Origin: an uncultured Elusimicrobiales bacterium
Lineage (GTDB): Bacteria; Elusimicrobiota; Elusimicrobia; Elusimicrobiales; Elusimicrobiaceae
Reading direction: 5' to 3'
Assembly: GCA_934667625.1 (NCBI GenBank)
Contig: CAKUMH010000001.1
Span: 124,001 to 188,000 of the forward strand
DNA: 64,000 bases
Positions 25,156 to 34,178 of this stretch are shown piece by piece. The notes beneath the pieces were generated by a model, which worked only from the letters and a program-made list of their open reading frames with translations, made no database searches and was not told the origin of the DNA. The stretch's first letter is position 1. Each line of letters begins with the position of its first letter. The position numbers and the translations under genes are program-made.

Positions 25156-25740
25156 TTATTCCGCTTTTTTTGCGTTTTGGGCCTGAGTAGCGGCCGCCGC
25201 GCCCTGCAACTGCCGGATACTTTCCACAAATTGCGGATTGGCAAAAATCTGTTTCACCGTTTGGGCAAAGTTCGGGTTTTGCATATATTGCTGCACCACT
25301 TGCGCTATTTGCGGGTTTTCTTTAAGTAGCGCAGCTAAATTCTCGCCGCCGAGGGCACTTAAGTCGGATGCTTTGCCCTGCGTGGCCGCGAACAGATCTC
25401 GGTTGAAACGCTGCAACTCGGGGTCCTGTTGGTAATCCGCCAAAATAGAGGAAATAGTTTCCTGCGCTTGTTGTTTGCGCTGTTCGGCAGAGAGAGGAGC
25501 TTCTTCTAAAAAAATGGCGCTCTGTGCCGGGTTGAACGGCACCGGGCGGTTGGGTTCCGCACCCTGCGGAGCTGCCAACGAAACCGGAATATGCTGAAAC
25601 GAAAAGGGCGTCCCGTCGTTGGCCTCTGCCTCGGCCAGTTCCTGCGCGCGTTTTTCGTACGCCTGATAACCGCGGACCGCGCCCATAAAAATGAGCGCGG
25701 CCCCCATAATGGCTATTAAACAATAGCTGAGCTTGGACAT
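25156..25740 (-). CDS. Membrane-anchored protein with NP-repeat (STI1-like) C-terminus
   Basis: 194 residues. Membrane helix at about 5-24, a coiled region near 85-110, and from about 135 a helical repeat built on the phrases KENPQIAQVVQQYMQNPNF, then QIFANPQFVESIRQLQG. Repeated NPxF/NPQ helices resemble the STI1/HOP DP domain of co-chaperones; the resemblance is by eye only. Its ATG overlaps the FKBP stop by one base (TAATG), so the two are translated together, which would suit a co-chaperone role. Confidence 0.65.
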   Translation of the reverse strand: MSKLSYCLIAIMGAALIFMGAVRGYQAYEKRAQELAEAEANDGTPFSFQHIPVSLAAPQGAEPNRPVPFNPAQSAIFLEEAPLSAEQRKQQAQETISSILADYQQDPELQRFNRDLFAATQGKASDLSALGGENLAALLKENPQIAQVVQQYMQNPNFAQTVKQIFANPQFVESIRQLQGAAAATQAQNAKKAE

Positions 25741-26441
25741 TAGAGCCCCAGTTCAATCATTTCCACGTCAAACGTCAGCGCCGAGTTGGGCGGAATCTGC
25801 CCCACCGGGCGGTTGCCGTATGCCGTATCCGCCGGGCACACGATCGTGGCGCGGGCGCCTTTCTTCATCTGCTGGAGCGCCTTGGTCCAGCACGGGATGA
25901 CGTCCGTCAGGCGGGTTTCAAACGCTTCGCCGCGGTCGCGGGAGCTGTCAAACTTGGTGCCGTCAATGAGCGTGCCCGTGTAGTGCACGCGCACGCGTTC
26001 GTCCGCCTTGGGCGTGCGGCCCTTGCCGGGGCGGGAAAGCTTGATCATGGTGCCGTTATCCAAGGTTTTGACACCTTTTTCTTTTTGGAAATTTTCCAAG
26101 TATTCCTTTTGCGCGGCTTCGCGCTTGGCGGAAATGGTTTTGGCATCATCCTGGTATTTTTGGATGATTTGCGGTTTGTATTTTTCCAGGTCCGTTTGCG
26201 ATTTTTTGTTGAGCAAACTATCGCGCATGCCCTGGGAGAGCGCTTTGTAATCGTCCTCGTTATCCAACACCAGTTGGCGCTTTAAATTGTCCCCCAATAA
26301 AAAGCCCAACGAATAAAGCATTTTGTTGCGTTCGGCCACCGACTCCTGCGTAGTAGTGGCAGGCGCCGCGGCCGGAGTGTCTTGCGCAACGGCAAACACC
26401 GGCAATAACAGCACAGCCAAAAGTATAACCTTTTTCATCAT
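25740..26441 (-). CDS. FKBP-type peptidyl-prolyl isomerase, FkpA-like
   Basis: 233 residues. Signal peptide MMKKVILLAVLLLPVFAVA, an N-terminal helical dimerisation domain (about 30-125, YSLGFLLGDNLKRQL), then an FKBP domain with VRVHYTGTLIDGTKFDSSRDRGEAFETRL, VIPCWTKALQQMKKGARATIVCP, AYGNR and PPNSALTFDVEMIEL. A periplasmic folding catalyst. In the middle the conserved GV/IPGWTEAL appears as VIPCWTKAL. AGGAGA-type site before the ATG. First gene of a three-gene unit. Confidence 0.9.
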   Translation of the reverse strand: MMKKVILLAVLLLPVFAVAQDTPAAAPATTTQESVAERNKMLYSLGFLLGDNLKRQLVLDNEDDYKALSQGMRDSLLNKKSQTDLEKYKPQIIQKYQDDAKTISAKREAAQKEYLENFQKEKGVKTLDNGTMIKLSRPGKGRTPKADERVRVHYTGTLIDGTKFDSSRDRGEAFETRLTDVIPCWTKALQQMKKGARATIVCPADTAYGNRPVGQIPPNSALTFDVEMIELGL

Positions 26442-26447
26442 GTTCTC

Positions 26448-27383
26448 CTATTTTGTTTTTAAATATGCTTCCAAGCGAACGGAAATTTGCTTTGCCGCTT
26501 GCTCCCCCACGCTTTGCATACTCTTGCGCAGCGAATCCGCCGCGCGCGAGGTGCCCGCCCGTTCGTGCACGTTAAACCGTGCAAACGTAACGCCGCGCGA
26601 CACATCAGCCAGGCTGACCGCCGCACCGCTGGAACACCATACTAAGCCCTTCACTTTTTGGGAGGAGTAATCGTCCACTTCCGTGACCAGTTTGACGAGC
26701 AACACTTTGTCCGGGTCGGACATATCCACCACTCCCAAACCCATTTGGTTGAGTGCATCCACCACATAGGTTACCAGTTCTTCGGACTCTACCCCTTCTA
26801 CTTCCACCGCCACCAACACGGCGGCCATTTTTTCCTTCAAAATGTTTTTGTACGGCGTGAAAAGCTCCGCCTGATACGCGGCGTGATCCGCCTGCAAGAA
26901 TTGATAGATTTCGTCCAGCGCCAGCCGGCGGGAAACGAGCGGTTCCATTTTAAGCGCCACCTTTAAATCCGCCAGCGGATCGGCCGGGGTGGAAAACTGC
27001 GCGGACAGGCCGGCAAGTTTTGCGTCGGTCTGGTCCAACAGCGGGATTAAAATTTTGCGGGCTTTTTCGCGCGGTAAAACGGCCAAGGCATAAAAATGTT
27101 TGCCGGAGACGTTCGCGTCGCGCCAGGCTTTTTCCACCGCTGCATTGGCCATCAAATCCGGCACGACGTTTTGGTTGGCCGCCAAGGGGGCCCGCTGCGT
27201 CATTTCGCGCTGCATATTTTCCAGGGCGTTTTGCGACGCCTCGGCCTTGTTTCTGCCCTCGCCCGCTACCACGTAGTATTGGGCGGCGTCGTACTTGGAC
27301 ATTTGATAGCTGACCGTATTTTTATTCAGCCCTGCACAGGCACATAAAGCCAAGGTGCTGACAAATAAAATAAGTTTCTTCAT
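26448..27383 (-). CDS. LPP20-like lipoprotein
   Basis: 311 residues. Lipobox LCAC (Cys16). The first domain carries YYVVAGEGRNKAEASQNALENMQREM and FYALAVLPREKA, the pattern of LPP20-family proteins; the C-terminal half is predicted to be mixed alpha/beta and unassigned. It follows the 436-residue lipoprotein by 8 bases and is the last of three lipoprotein genes with lpoB. AGGAGG precedes the ATG. Confidence 0.75.
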   Translation of the reverse strand: MKKLILFVSTLALCACAGLNKNTVSYQMSKYDAAQYYVVAGEGRNKAEASQNALENMQREMTQRAPLAANQNVVPDLMANAAVEKAWRDANVSGKHFYALAVLPREKARKILIPLLDQTDAKLAGLSAQFSTPADPLADLKVALKMEPLVSRRLALDEIYQFLQADHAAYQAELFTPYKNILKEKMAAVLVAVEVEGVESEELVTYVVDALNQMGLGVVDMSDPDKVLLVKLVTEVDDYSSQKVKGLVWCSSGAAVSLADVSRGVTFARFNVHERAGTSRAADSLRKSMQSVGEQAAKQISVRLEAYLKTK

Positions 27384-27391
27384 CCTTCCTC

Positions 27392-28702
27392 CTAGTAAGC
27401 CGTGCGGTAATGCAGAAAAATGCGTTCACCCTTGCGCACGGGCACTTGTTTAAAAGTGTGTTCTCCTATTATATTACCATTTCCGTCCCGAAACAACAGC
27501 TTTATATCCTGCGTTTGAGGGGTTAGAAACAGACGCGTCATGCGCACTTCGGCAGGCAGGGTGAACCACTGGCGCGTGTCGGCGCGTTCCAACGCGGCCC
27601 CCACTGCACTGACAAACATACCGGCTAAATCGCCCCAGGTATCTTCGTTCGTGGCGGACTGTGCCGCCTGACGGGCCTGGGCGGAGGCAATTTCCTTCAC
27701 CACGGCACGTGTGGCGGTGCGAAATAAAATACCCGGCATTTTTTCCTGCAAATCCAGCGCGGCGGCTGCGGCAAAATCCGCCACTTTTTGCATGTAAAAA
27801 AGCTGTCCGCCTGCCACCGCAAAGGAACCTTTTACCGCGTAAGGCTGTGGCACCAAAACCGGAAAAGAAAGCGTGACCGCGGAACCGTACAACCCCGCCA
27901 CCACGGCATTTTGCACTTCGGGCGAGACGGACTCCCCTTCCTGCGCCGCATTGGCGGTGGCCAGGGCTTTGTCCCACGCGACTTGTATCGTTTCCGTGCG
28001 TTTGAGCGGCAAGAGGCCGTTATAGTGAACGATGATCACTTCCCCCCAGTTGGACGCATCCTTGGGAACAGAAAACTCCGGCGCCGTTACGTTTAGTTTT
28101 TCGCCCAGCCGCACATAAGCGTTGAGGGCGTTTTGACGGGCGATGCGCGCGTCCGAAAGCTGGCCGACGGATTCAAAAATCAGGCTGGAAAAGTATTGCA
28201 CAAAAGGGTCGTCGTTATATCCTTTTTTCTCGCCGCGTAATTGGTCCAGAAAAAAGACGGCCCGGCGGGCCTCCACCGCGGCGGCGGAAACGTCGTTTTG
28301 CTGCAGAAAATTTTGGGCGCGGTAAAAATAAGTGAGGGCTTGCTCGTAACTAGCCGGATAGTAGGGGGCGGTTAAATCGTTGATGAGCAACCGCCCGGCA
28401 GAACCGGTGATGCTGGTGGCGTACAGTTCGTCTATGCGGTCCTGCGCTTGGGAGAGAAATTGGTCGCTGGCGGAAGCGTCGCCTGCGTCGTGTAAAAGAG
28501 CGGCACTGTCCAGATAAAACAAAATGGCATCTTTGCGGGAATAGAGCTTGACCTTTTTGTCTGCAAGTTTTTCCTGGGCTTCTTTAAATTTTCCGGCGGA
28601 AACAAGTTGGTTAATTTCGGTTTTATAACGCAAGGAAGGCGCCGCACAAGCGGAGCAAAACAATACCAGCCCCAAAAGCCCTATGCGCGCCTTCCCAATC
28701 AT
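27392..28702 (-). CDS. COG3014-like TPR-type lipoprotein
   Basis: 436 residues. Lipobox CSAC (Cys19), then helical TPR-like repeats (about 25-200; FLDSAALLHDAGDA, ALTYFYRAQNFLQQNDVSAA, ARRAVFFLDQLRGEKKGYNDDPFVQYFSSLIFE), and a beta-rich C-terminus. The phrase YNDDPFVQY is a familiar signature of this family. Family members occur beside lpoB-like genes; their role is unknown. The ATG is 4 bases after the lpoB stop, so translation is coupled. Confidence 0.78.
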   Translation of the reverse strand: MIGKARIGLLGLVLFCSACAAPSLRYKTEINQLVSAGKFKEAQEKLADKKVKLYSRKDAILFYLDSAALLHDAGDASASDQFLSQAQDRIDELYATSITGSAGRLLINDLTAPYYPASYEQALTYFYRAQNFLQQNDVSAAAVEARRAVFFLDQLRGEKKGYNDDPFVQYFSSLIFESVGQLSDARIARQNALNAYVRLGEKLNVTAPEFSVPKDASNWGEVIIVHYNGLLPLKRTETIQVAWDKALATANAAQEGESVSPEVQNAVVAGLYGSAVTLSFPVLVPQPYAVKGSFAVAGGQLFYMQKVADFAAAAALDLQEKMPGILFRTATRAVVKEIASAQARQAAQSATNEDTWGDLAGMFVSAVGAALERADTRQWFTLPAEVRMTRLFLTPQTQDIKLLFRDGNGNIIGEHTFKQVPVRKGERIFLHYRTAY

Positions 28703-28706
28703 AAAA

Positions 28707-29297
28707 TTACCAAGTTACTTTGCTGCGTTTGACGTATTTTTTAATCTTCTTTTGTCCGTTCCAAACAATTTGGTTGGTTTCCAAGTTAATCAGTTTTAAA
28801 TTCACCTGATAATACACCAGCGCCTTGCTTCCGGACTTATCCACCACGGAATTAAGCACGCCGCTTAACATAAAGTCGGCTCCGATTTCTTTGCCAAAGG
28901 CCTTGCGGGTTTCTTCGGAGGCGAATTCGTCCTGTTCCAAACGTTCGGTGCGCACTTCGCCACGCTCGGCGGAAGAGGCCACAAAATCTACCTTGGCGGA
29001 GTTGATCAGCGCGCGCTGCATTTCTTCAATAAACACGCCCGTGTTAATGTGCTCCATGGTGTTGTTGGTAACGGTGCCCACAATGACGGTGGGTTCTTTG
29101 CCGTTGCGCATTAAAAAGCGGTTATACCACCCGGCTTGCAGACAGTCTGTAATCATTTCCTGCGCGACCATTTGTGCGTCGGTATCGTTCCAGCCGCCGC
29201 TGACGTCTTTTACCAAATTGGTTTCCACACGTTTGACGCTGGGCGCACACGCAAAAACCAATGGAACAATGAATAAAGCCAGTATTATTTTCTTCAT
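28707..29297 (-). CDS. lpoB: LpoB-like penicillin-binding-protein activator lipoprotein
   Basis: 196 residues. Lipobox FAC (Cys17), then the LpoB alpha/beta domain with TVIVGTVTNNTMEHINTGVFIEEMQRALINSAKVDFV, GADFMLSGVLNSVVDKSGSKALVYYQVNLKLINLETNQIVW. In E. coli LpoB crosses the periplasm to activate PBP1b; the rather short linker here is unlike E. coli. First of three lipoprotein genes; AAGGAG precedes the ATG. Confidence 0.88.
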   Translation of the reverse strand: MKKIILALFIVPLVFACAPSVKRVETNLVKDVSGGWNDTDAQMVAQEMITDCLQAGWYNRFLMRNGKEPTVIVGTVTNNTMEHINTGVFIEEMQRALINSAKVDFVASSAERGEVRTERLEQDEFASEETRKAFGKEIGADFMLSGVLNSVVDKSGSKALVYYQVNLKLINLETNQIVWNGQKKIKKYVKRSKVTW

Positions 29298-29315
29298 ATT
29301 TTTCTCCTTAAAAAT

Positions 29316-29762
29316 CTAGCGCACGGACGCCGGGCCCAAATCCACCCGGGCACAAATGTGACTCCCGGCCAGGGAACCTTCCTCGTGCGAGCAATCCACC
29401 GCGCCGTTTTCTACATCTACCACAAACCATTTGGGCAGTTTATTGTGCTGCACCCGTAACTGGGAACCTTCCAGCGTATACGTGTAATGCGCACAGGTCA
29501 TTTCCACCTGCTCTGCACTGCGCGTGACCGGGCAAGGCAAGTCCACCCCCAAGCGGGTGAAATCCGGCGTGTAGGCGCCATGGTGCTCTTTATAAACGGA
29601 CTCGGAATAAGCCAGGGCTTTACCCAAATCCACGGCGCGCTGCGCCGCAACCACCGTTTGGTGCTTTTTATACTGCGGCCAACCCAGCGCAATACCAAAA
29701 CCGCAAATCATCACAAGCAGTAAGACAATCGTGTGAATGGAACCGCGTTGTCCAAGTTTCAT
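29316..29762 (-). CDS. Pilin-like protein lacking a prepilin signal
   Basis: 148 residues. N-terminal membrane helix (about 9-28) followed by WPQYKKHQTVVAAQRAVDLGKALAYSESVYKEHHGAYTPDFTRLGVDLPC, the pattern of a pilin N-terminal helix plus the Y..HHGAYT-DF-RLG segment, then beta strands and several Cys. The prepilin motif is missing: QRG|SIHTIVLLL has no Phe at +1 and no Glu at +5. It may be anchored permanently in the inner membrane, or be a minor subunit with an atypical signal. AAGGAG precedes the ATG. It lies 18 bases upstream of lpoB and may share its transcript. Confidence 0.7.
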   Translation of the reverse strand: MKLGQRGSIHTIVLLLVMICGFGIALGWPQYKKHQTVVAAQRAVDLGKALAYSESVYKEHHGAYTPDFTRLGVDLPCPVTRSAEQVEMTCAHYTYTLEGSQLRVQHNKLPKWFVVDVENGAVDCSHEEGSLAGSHICARVDLGPASVR

Positions 29763-29805
29763 ATATTCTCCTTCCCTGCAATTTTTTATATTGTAGCAAA
29801 AACCC

Positions 29806-30753
29806 TCAGTGATACGGCAAAATGTTGGGGTGTATGCCGCGCACCTTGGTAATATACAAAAATTTGCCGGTGCGGTAGCCCTTTTCCAACGCCGGCGAAA
29901 GGACTACCAGCGTAACTGCCAAAATAATCAGCACCACCCCAAACGCCGTGGAACGCGTGAACGGTTCGTGAAATACGACGACGCCCACCGTCATGGCGGT
30001 GACCGGTTCCATGGCGCCCAGCACGGAAGCAAAGGTGGACCCGAGCTCTTTAATAGCCACGATAAGCGTTAAATTGGAAACGACCGTGGGCACCAAGGCA
30101 AGCCATGTTAAATTAAGCCCGCAAGACCAATCCGGCGGCACCTGCAACTGCCCGAGGGCAGCGGTACCAATCCCCAAAAACAACACGGTAAACAGAAACA
30201 TATATAGCGTCAAGCGCGTGGAACCCATATTTTTGACACAGGACTTATTGACGGAAATGATATAAATCCCGTACGAGAGGCCGGAGAGAACCGCAAGTAA
30301 AATGCCCGTGGCACTCACGCCGCCCGCCTTGCCGTTAAGAGACAAGAGCGCCACCCCTACCACCGCCAGCAAAATGGCCAACATCGTCCACCAGGAGTTC
30401 TTTTCCTTAAAAACAAAAATCATAATGAGCGCCACAAACACCGGGTACAGGAACATCATCGTGGTGGCAATACCGCTGGACAAATAATGGTAGGACCAAA
30501 ACAGAAACACGGCGGAACCAATATAAAGTAAGCTGAGACCAGCGAGCACCAGCATTTCTTTAACCGTCACCCGCAGGCCGCGTTTAGCCAGCAGGGCGTA
30601 GGCGCCCAACAGCACCGAGGCAAACAAAAAACGGTAAAACAAAATAGACGGGATATTCATGCCCGCCGATAATAACGGCAACGTAAACAGCGGAATCAGC
30701 CCAAAAGTGGCCGAAGTAATAATGCCGCAAAAAAATCCTTTCCAATTAAGCAT
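29806..30753 (-). CDS. EamA/DMT-superfamily transporter
   Basis: 315 residues, ten membrane helices in two EamA repeats (1-145 and 150-290). The second repeat carries GSTFASVLGAMEPVTAMTVGVVVFHEPF, the diagnostic phrase. Exports or imports metabolites; substrate unknown. A TACAAT hexamer ends 7 bases before the ATG at 30753 and no ribosome site is present. Confidence 0.85.
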   Translation of the reverse strand: MLNWKGFFCGIITSATFGLIPLFTLPLLSAGMNIPSILFYRFLFASVLLGAYALLAKRGLRVTVKEMLVLAGLSLLYIGSAVFLFWSYHYLSSGIATTMMFLYPVFVALIMIFVFKEKNSWWTMLAILLAVVGVALLSLNGKAGGVSATGILLAVLSGLSYGIYIISVNKSCVKNMGSTRLTLYMFLFTVLFLGIGTAALGQLQVPPDWSCGLNLTWLALVPTVVSNLTLIVAIKELGSTFASVLGAMEPVTAMTVGVVVFHEPFTRSTAFGVVLIILAVTLVVLSPALEKGYRTGKFLYITKVRGIHPNILPYH

Positions 30754-30760
30754 ATCTAAT

Positions 30761-30766
30761 ATTGTA
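30761..30766 (-). promoter_or_regulatory. -10 hexamer of DMT transporter, leaderless geometry
   Basis: TACAAT on the minus strand, 7 bases from the ATG at 30753, no Shine-Dalgarno. Confidence 0.5.
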
Positions 30767-30795
30767 TCTTTCTTTTCTCCGCGTTCCTAGTACGC

Positions 30796-30822
30796 AAAAA
30801 GGCCCCGGCAGTACCGGGGCCT
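30796..30822 (-). terminator. Terminator of pgm
   Basis: AGGCCCCGG/CCGGGGCCT stem, 5-base loop, five Ts on the minus strand. Confidence 0.9.
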
Positions 30823-30839
30823 TCAAAACTGCTTGTCTC

Positions 30840-32384
30840 CTAGGCCAAGAGTCGCTGGGCTTGCGCAAGCAGCTCCTCTAAGTGTTTTTGGCTGACGAAG
30901 GTTTCGGCATAGATTTTTAAGATATTTTCCGTGCCGGAAGGCCGCACCAGGAACCAGGAACATTGCAGGTATACCTTGATGCCGTCCGTATCCCGCACGC
31001 GGGTGACGCGTTCGCCGGCCACTTGGTGCAGGGTTTCAAAATCGGACGCTTTAAGCGCCTTGACCCGCTTTTTGGTGGCCTCATCCGTCGGCACATCTAC
31101 CCGCGTGTAGTAGGGAGTGCCGTGTTTGTCCGTCAGGCGGTTGTACAGCTCCGCCACGTCTCCCTCCTTGGCGGTAATTTCCATAAGCAGGCACACGGCT
31201 AAAATACCGTCCTTTTCCGGGGTCCACCCACTGACCGACATGCCTGCACTTTCTTCGCCTGCGAGCACGTATTTGCGCTTTAAAATCCCTTCTACAAAAT
31301 ACTTAAAGCCCACGTTGACTTCGTCCAACTTAAGGCCGTATTCGTCTGCAATACGGTCCAGCAGAGAGGTAGTGCCTAAGGTACGCCCAATGGAATGGGC
31401 ATCGCGCACCTTGTGGTGGCGGTATAGATAATCCGCCATGACACACAAAGCGTGGTTGGGGGCAATCAAGCCGCCCTTCGGCGTGGCACAGCCGAAGCGG
31501 TCTGCATCCGGGTCGCTGGCGCCGGCAAAATCATAGGTGCCGTCTTCCACAAATTTAATAAGCGGAGACATGGGATATTTGGAGGAGGGGTCCATGCGGA
31601 TTTTACCGTCGTGGTCTATGGGAATAAAATAGAAAGTGGGGTCTTGCACCTTGCTGACAATTTCCATATTGTCCAAGTGATAACGCTTTTTGATTTCCTC
31701 ATAAAACGCCAAGCTGCTGCCCCCCAACGGGTGCACGGCAAATTTTAACGGCGAAGCGGCAATGGCCTTAAAATCCACAAACTTGGCTAACGCGGTGACG
31801 TACGGCGTCATGACGTCTTCCTGCACCAAGAGTCCGTGCGCGCGGGCTTCGTCCAACGGTACGGATTTAATTTGCTCCGGGCGGGCCATGTATTCATTGG
31901 CGTATTTTTCAATGACGGACGTGACGGACGATTCCGCCGGCCCGCCGTTTGACGGGTTGTATTTCAGCCCCATATCCTGCGGCGGGTTATGGCTGGCGGT
32001 GCCGTTTAACGACGCACTGGCACGGCCGTTAATAATGGTAAAGGAAAAAACCGGGGTCGGCAGTGGCATATCCGGCAAAATAACTTTGAGCCCGTTGCCG
32101 GCCAGCACTTCGGCGCATAAAATGGCCGTATCGCGCGACATCAGCCGCGTATCTCCCCCCACCAAAAGAGGGCCTTCAATATGGTTTTCCAGGTGAATGC
32201 GGGCCACGGCTTGCGCAATCGCCTTGGCGTGCAACGCACAAAAACCCGTGCCCAACGTTCCCCGGTGCCCCGAGGTGCCAAATTTTACGGGAATAGGAGT
32301 TCCCTGCGGGTGGAAAAAGGCCTTTTTGAGTGCCTCCACATCAATTCGTTCTTTGGTTAAGGTTCCGGCAAGTTCGCTGACCAT
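30840..32384 (-). CDS. pgm: Phosphoglucomutase (alpha-D-glucose-specific)
   Basis: 514 residues. Interconverts glucose 1-phosphate and glucose 6-phosphate through a phosphoserine. PVKFGTSGHRG near the N-terminus, the phosphoserine loop GTASHNPPQDMGLKYN, metal loop ASDPDADRFG, the sugar-binding EESAGMS and the C-terminal phosphate-binding VRPSGTENILKIY are all present. It links glycogen breakdown (glgP at 60.6 kb) to glycolysis (pfkA). AAGGAG precedes the ATG. Confidence 0.93.
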   Translation of the reverse strand: MVSELAGTLTKERIDVEALKKAFFHPQGTPIPVKFGTSGHRGTLGTGFCALHAKAIAQAVARIHLENHIEGPLLVGGDTRLMSRDTAILCAEVLAGNGLKVILPDMPLPTPVFSFTIINGRASASLNGTASHNPPQDMGLKYNPSNGGPAESSVTSVIEKYANEYMARPEQIKSVPLDEARAHGLLVQEDVMTPYVTALAKFVDFKAIAASPLKFAVHPLGGSSLAFYEEIKKRYHLDNMEIVSKVQDPTFYFIPIDHDGKIRMDPSSKYPMSPLIKFVEDGTYDFAGASDPDADRFGCATPKGGLIAPNHALCVMADYLYRHHKVRDAHSIGRTLGTTSLLDRIADEYGLKLDEVNVGFKYFVEGILKRKYVLAGEESAGMSVSGWTPEKDGILAVCLLMEITAKEGDVAELYNRLTDKHGTPYYTRVDVPTDEATKKRVKALKASDFETLHQVAGERVTRVRDTDGIKVYLQCSWFLVRPSGTENILKIYAETFVSQKHLEELLAQAQRLLA

Positions 32385-32496
32385 AGAAAAGCTCCTTTTC
32401 GGTTAAAATTAAAAGAAAATCCGCCTGGGCGGGTTGCACTGCCTTCCGTCTTTTTCTATCATATTATATATCTTAAATTTTCGCAACGGAGAAACC

Positions 32497-33195
32497 ATGA
32501 AAAAATTGCTTACTTTTTTATTCGCCCTTTTTGTCCTGACGGGCTACAGCGCAGCCGCCAACATTGCGGATGATTTCCGCGCCCATTATTCTGCCTCTAC
32601 TGACTTGTCCGCCTACAACAAAGATATTAACGCCATGATCGGACTAGCGGATTTCCACACCGGAAAAGGGACCACCTTCCCCGGGTTTGACGTTGGGGCG
32701 TCCTTCGCCGCGATTAAGCCTTCCTCCAAAAACACGATTACTTCGGACGATTACTTGTATGTGGGTTTTCTGTCCGCGGAGACCAAAATTCCGGTGGTCA
32801 ATTTGGGCGTTGTGGTGCGCGGAACGGACATGAACGGATTTTCCTCGCTGGGCGGCGGATTAAAATATAACTTTGGTTTGTTTGACACCATTCACGTCTC
32901 CGTGGCCGGATTTTACGACCGCGGCCAAACCGATTGGTACACCACCGACCATTATTCCGCTTCGGCGGTGGCATCCATGAACGTGCTGTTCCTAACGCCT
33001 TATGTGGGGCTTGGGTACGACTACGGCGAACTAAAAACCAAGGACGTTTTGCCCGAACGCTCCACCAAAGACGGCGCCCTGCGCTACACGGTGGGCGTGA
33101 ATATGAAACCGTTTCCATTTGTGTATGTGTTTGCCGCGTACACCCAAACAAACGACAACCACGGCCTGCAAGGCGGGGTAGGGCTCAATTTTTAA
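32497..33195 (+). CDS. Predicted outer membrane beta-barrel protein
   Basis: 232 residues. Signal peptide MKKLLTFLFALFVLTGYSAA, then repeated amphipathic strands (VASMNVLFLTPYVGLGYDYG, FPFVYVFAAYTQ) and the terminal aromatic GGVGLNF. No specific family recognised; the overall look is that of a small conserved barrel (OmpA/OprF-like size). The ATG at 32497 with ACGGAG upstream is chosen over an earlier in-frame start. murB follows after 1 base, so the two share translation. Confidence 0.7.
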   Translation: MKKLLTFLFALFVLTGYSAAANIADDFRAHYSASTDLSAYNKDINAMIGLADFHTGKGTTFPGFDVGASFAAIKPSSKNTITSDDYLYVGFLSAETKIPVVNLGVVVRGTDMNGFSSLGGGLKYNFGLFDTIHVSVAGFYDRGQTDWYTTDHYSASAVASMNVLFLTPYVGLGYDYGELKTKDVLPERSTKDGALRYTVGVNMKPFPFVYVFAAYTQTNDNHGLQGGVGLNF

Positions 33196-33196
33196 T

Positions 33197-34096
33197 ATGG
33201 ATTACAAACAAGAACTAAAAGCCTTTTTGGGCGAAAACTGTCTGCTCCGCGAGCCCATGGCCAAGCATACCACGTACCGCACCGGTGGCCCGGCGGAGGC
33301 GTATGTCTATCCGCAGACGCAGGAAGAGTGGAGCTTTGTGTTAAAACTGGCCCGCACGGAAAATGTTCCGCTGCGGGTGATTGGGTTCGGCTCTAACATT
33401 TTGGTGGGCAGCGGCGGCATTGGCGGCATTGTGTGTGCCACCAAACGGATGAATCAAATTTCTTTAGACGGGGAACACGTCAAAGCACAAGCCGGGGCCG
33501 CCTTGGATAAAGTGTGCGAAATGACCGTTTCCGCGGGCCTTTGCGGCATGGAGAAACTTTCCGGCATTCCGGGGAGCATTGGCGGAGCTGTGTATATGAA
33601 CGCGGGAGCCTTTGGACAAGAGACCTTTGATTGCCTGGAATACTTCAACGTGATAGATTTGGAAGGCCGTCCGGCCACGCTTTTAGAGGAAGAAGTGGTG
33701 CACGCCTACCGCCATGTGGAAGGATTGGAGAACCGCATTATTCTTTCGGCCGGATTTAAATTGCAAAAAGGCGATTTTACCGCGTTAAGCGAAGCGCGCA
33801 ACACTGTGCTGCATAAACGCATTGAAAAACAACCGCTGGATTTGCCGTCCGCCGGGAGCGTATTCAAACGCCCGGTGGGGGATTATGCCTCGCGCCTGAT
33901 AGACGACACCGGCCTGCGCGGATTGTCCGTAGGTGGGGCCAAGGTGTCGGAAAAGCATGCGGGGTTTATTGTTAATTTCAACCACGCCACGCCGGAGGAC
34001 ATCAAGACGCTTATGGAGGCCGTGCGCGAAAAAGTGAAAGAAAAACACGGCATTGAGTTGGAGTTGGAGCAAATTTTGTGGGGAAAATTTAATTAA
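33197..34096 (+). CDS. murB: UDP-N-acetylenolpyruvoylglucosamine reductase MurB
   Basis: 299 residues. FAD-dependent reductase of peptidoglycan precursor synthesis. TTYRTGGPAEAYVYP, GFGSNILVGSGGIGGIV, SGIPGSIGGAVYMNAGAFGQE (FAD/substrate loop) and GSVFKRP with the catalytic Ser are all visible, as in the shorter type II enzymes. The ATG lies 1 base after the outer membrane protein stop. Confidence 0.93.
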   Translation: MDYKQELKAFLGENCLLREPMAKHTTYRTGGPAEAYVYPQTQEEWSFVLKLARTENVPLRVIGFGSNILVGSGGIGGIVCATKRMNQISLDGEHVKAQAGAALDKVCEMTVSAGLCGMEKLSGIPGSIGGAVYMNAGAFGQETFDCLEYFNVIDLEGRPATLLEEEVVHAYRHVEGLENRIILSAGFKLQKGDFTALSEARNTVLHKRIEKQPLDLPSAGSVFKRPVGDYASRLIDDTGLRGLSVGGAKVSEKHAGFIVNFNHATPEDIKTLMEAVREKVKEKHGIELELEQILWGKFN

Positions 34097-34131
34097 TTTT
34101 TCCTATATAAAATGAATCCTGCGAAAAAAAG

Positions 34132-34160
34132 TTGACGGCGTGCCTCAATTAAGCTAAAAT
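34132..34160 (+). promoter_or_regulatory. Sigma70 promoter of tRNA-Asp
   Basis: TTGACG (34132-34137), 17-base spacer, TAAAAT (34155-34160). Predicted start near 34167, about 12 bases before tRNA base 1. Confidence 0.75.
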
Positions 34161-34178
34161 ATATCTGTAGCAAGTAAA

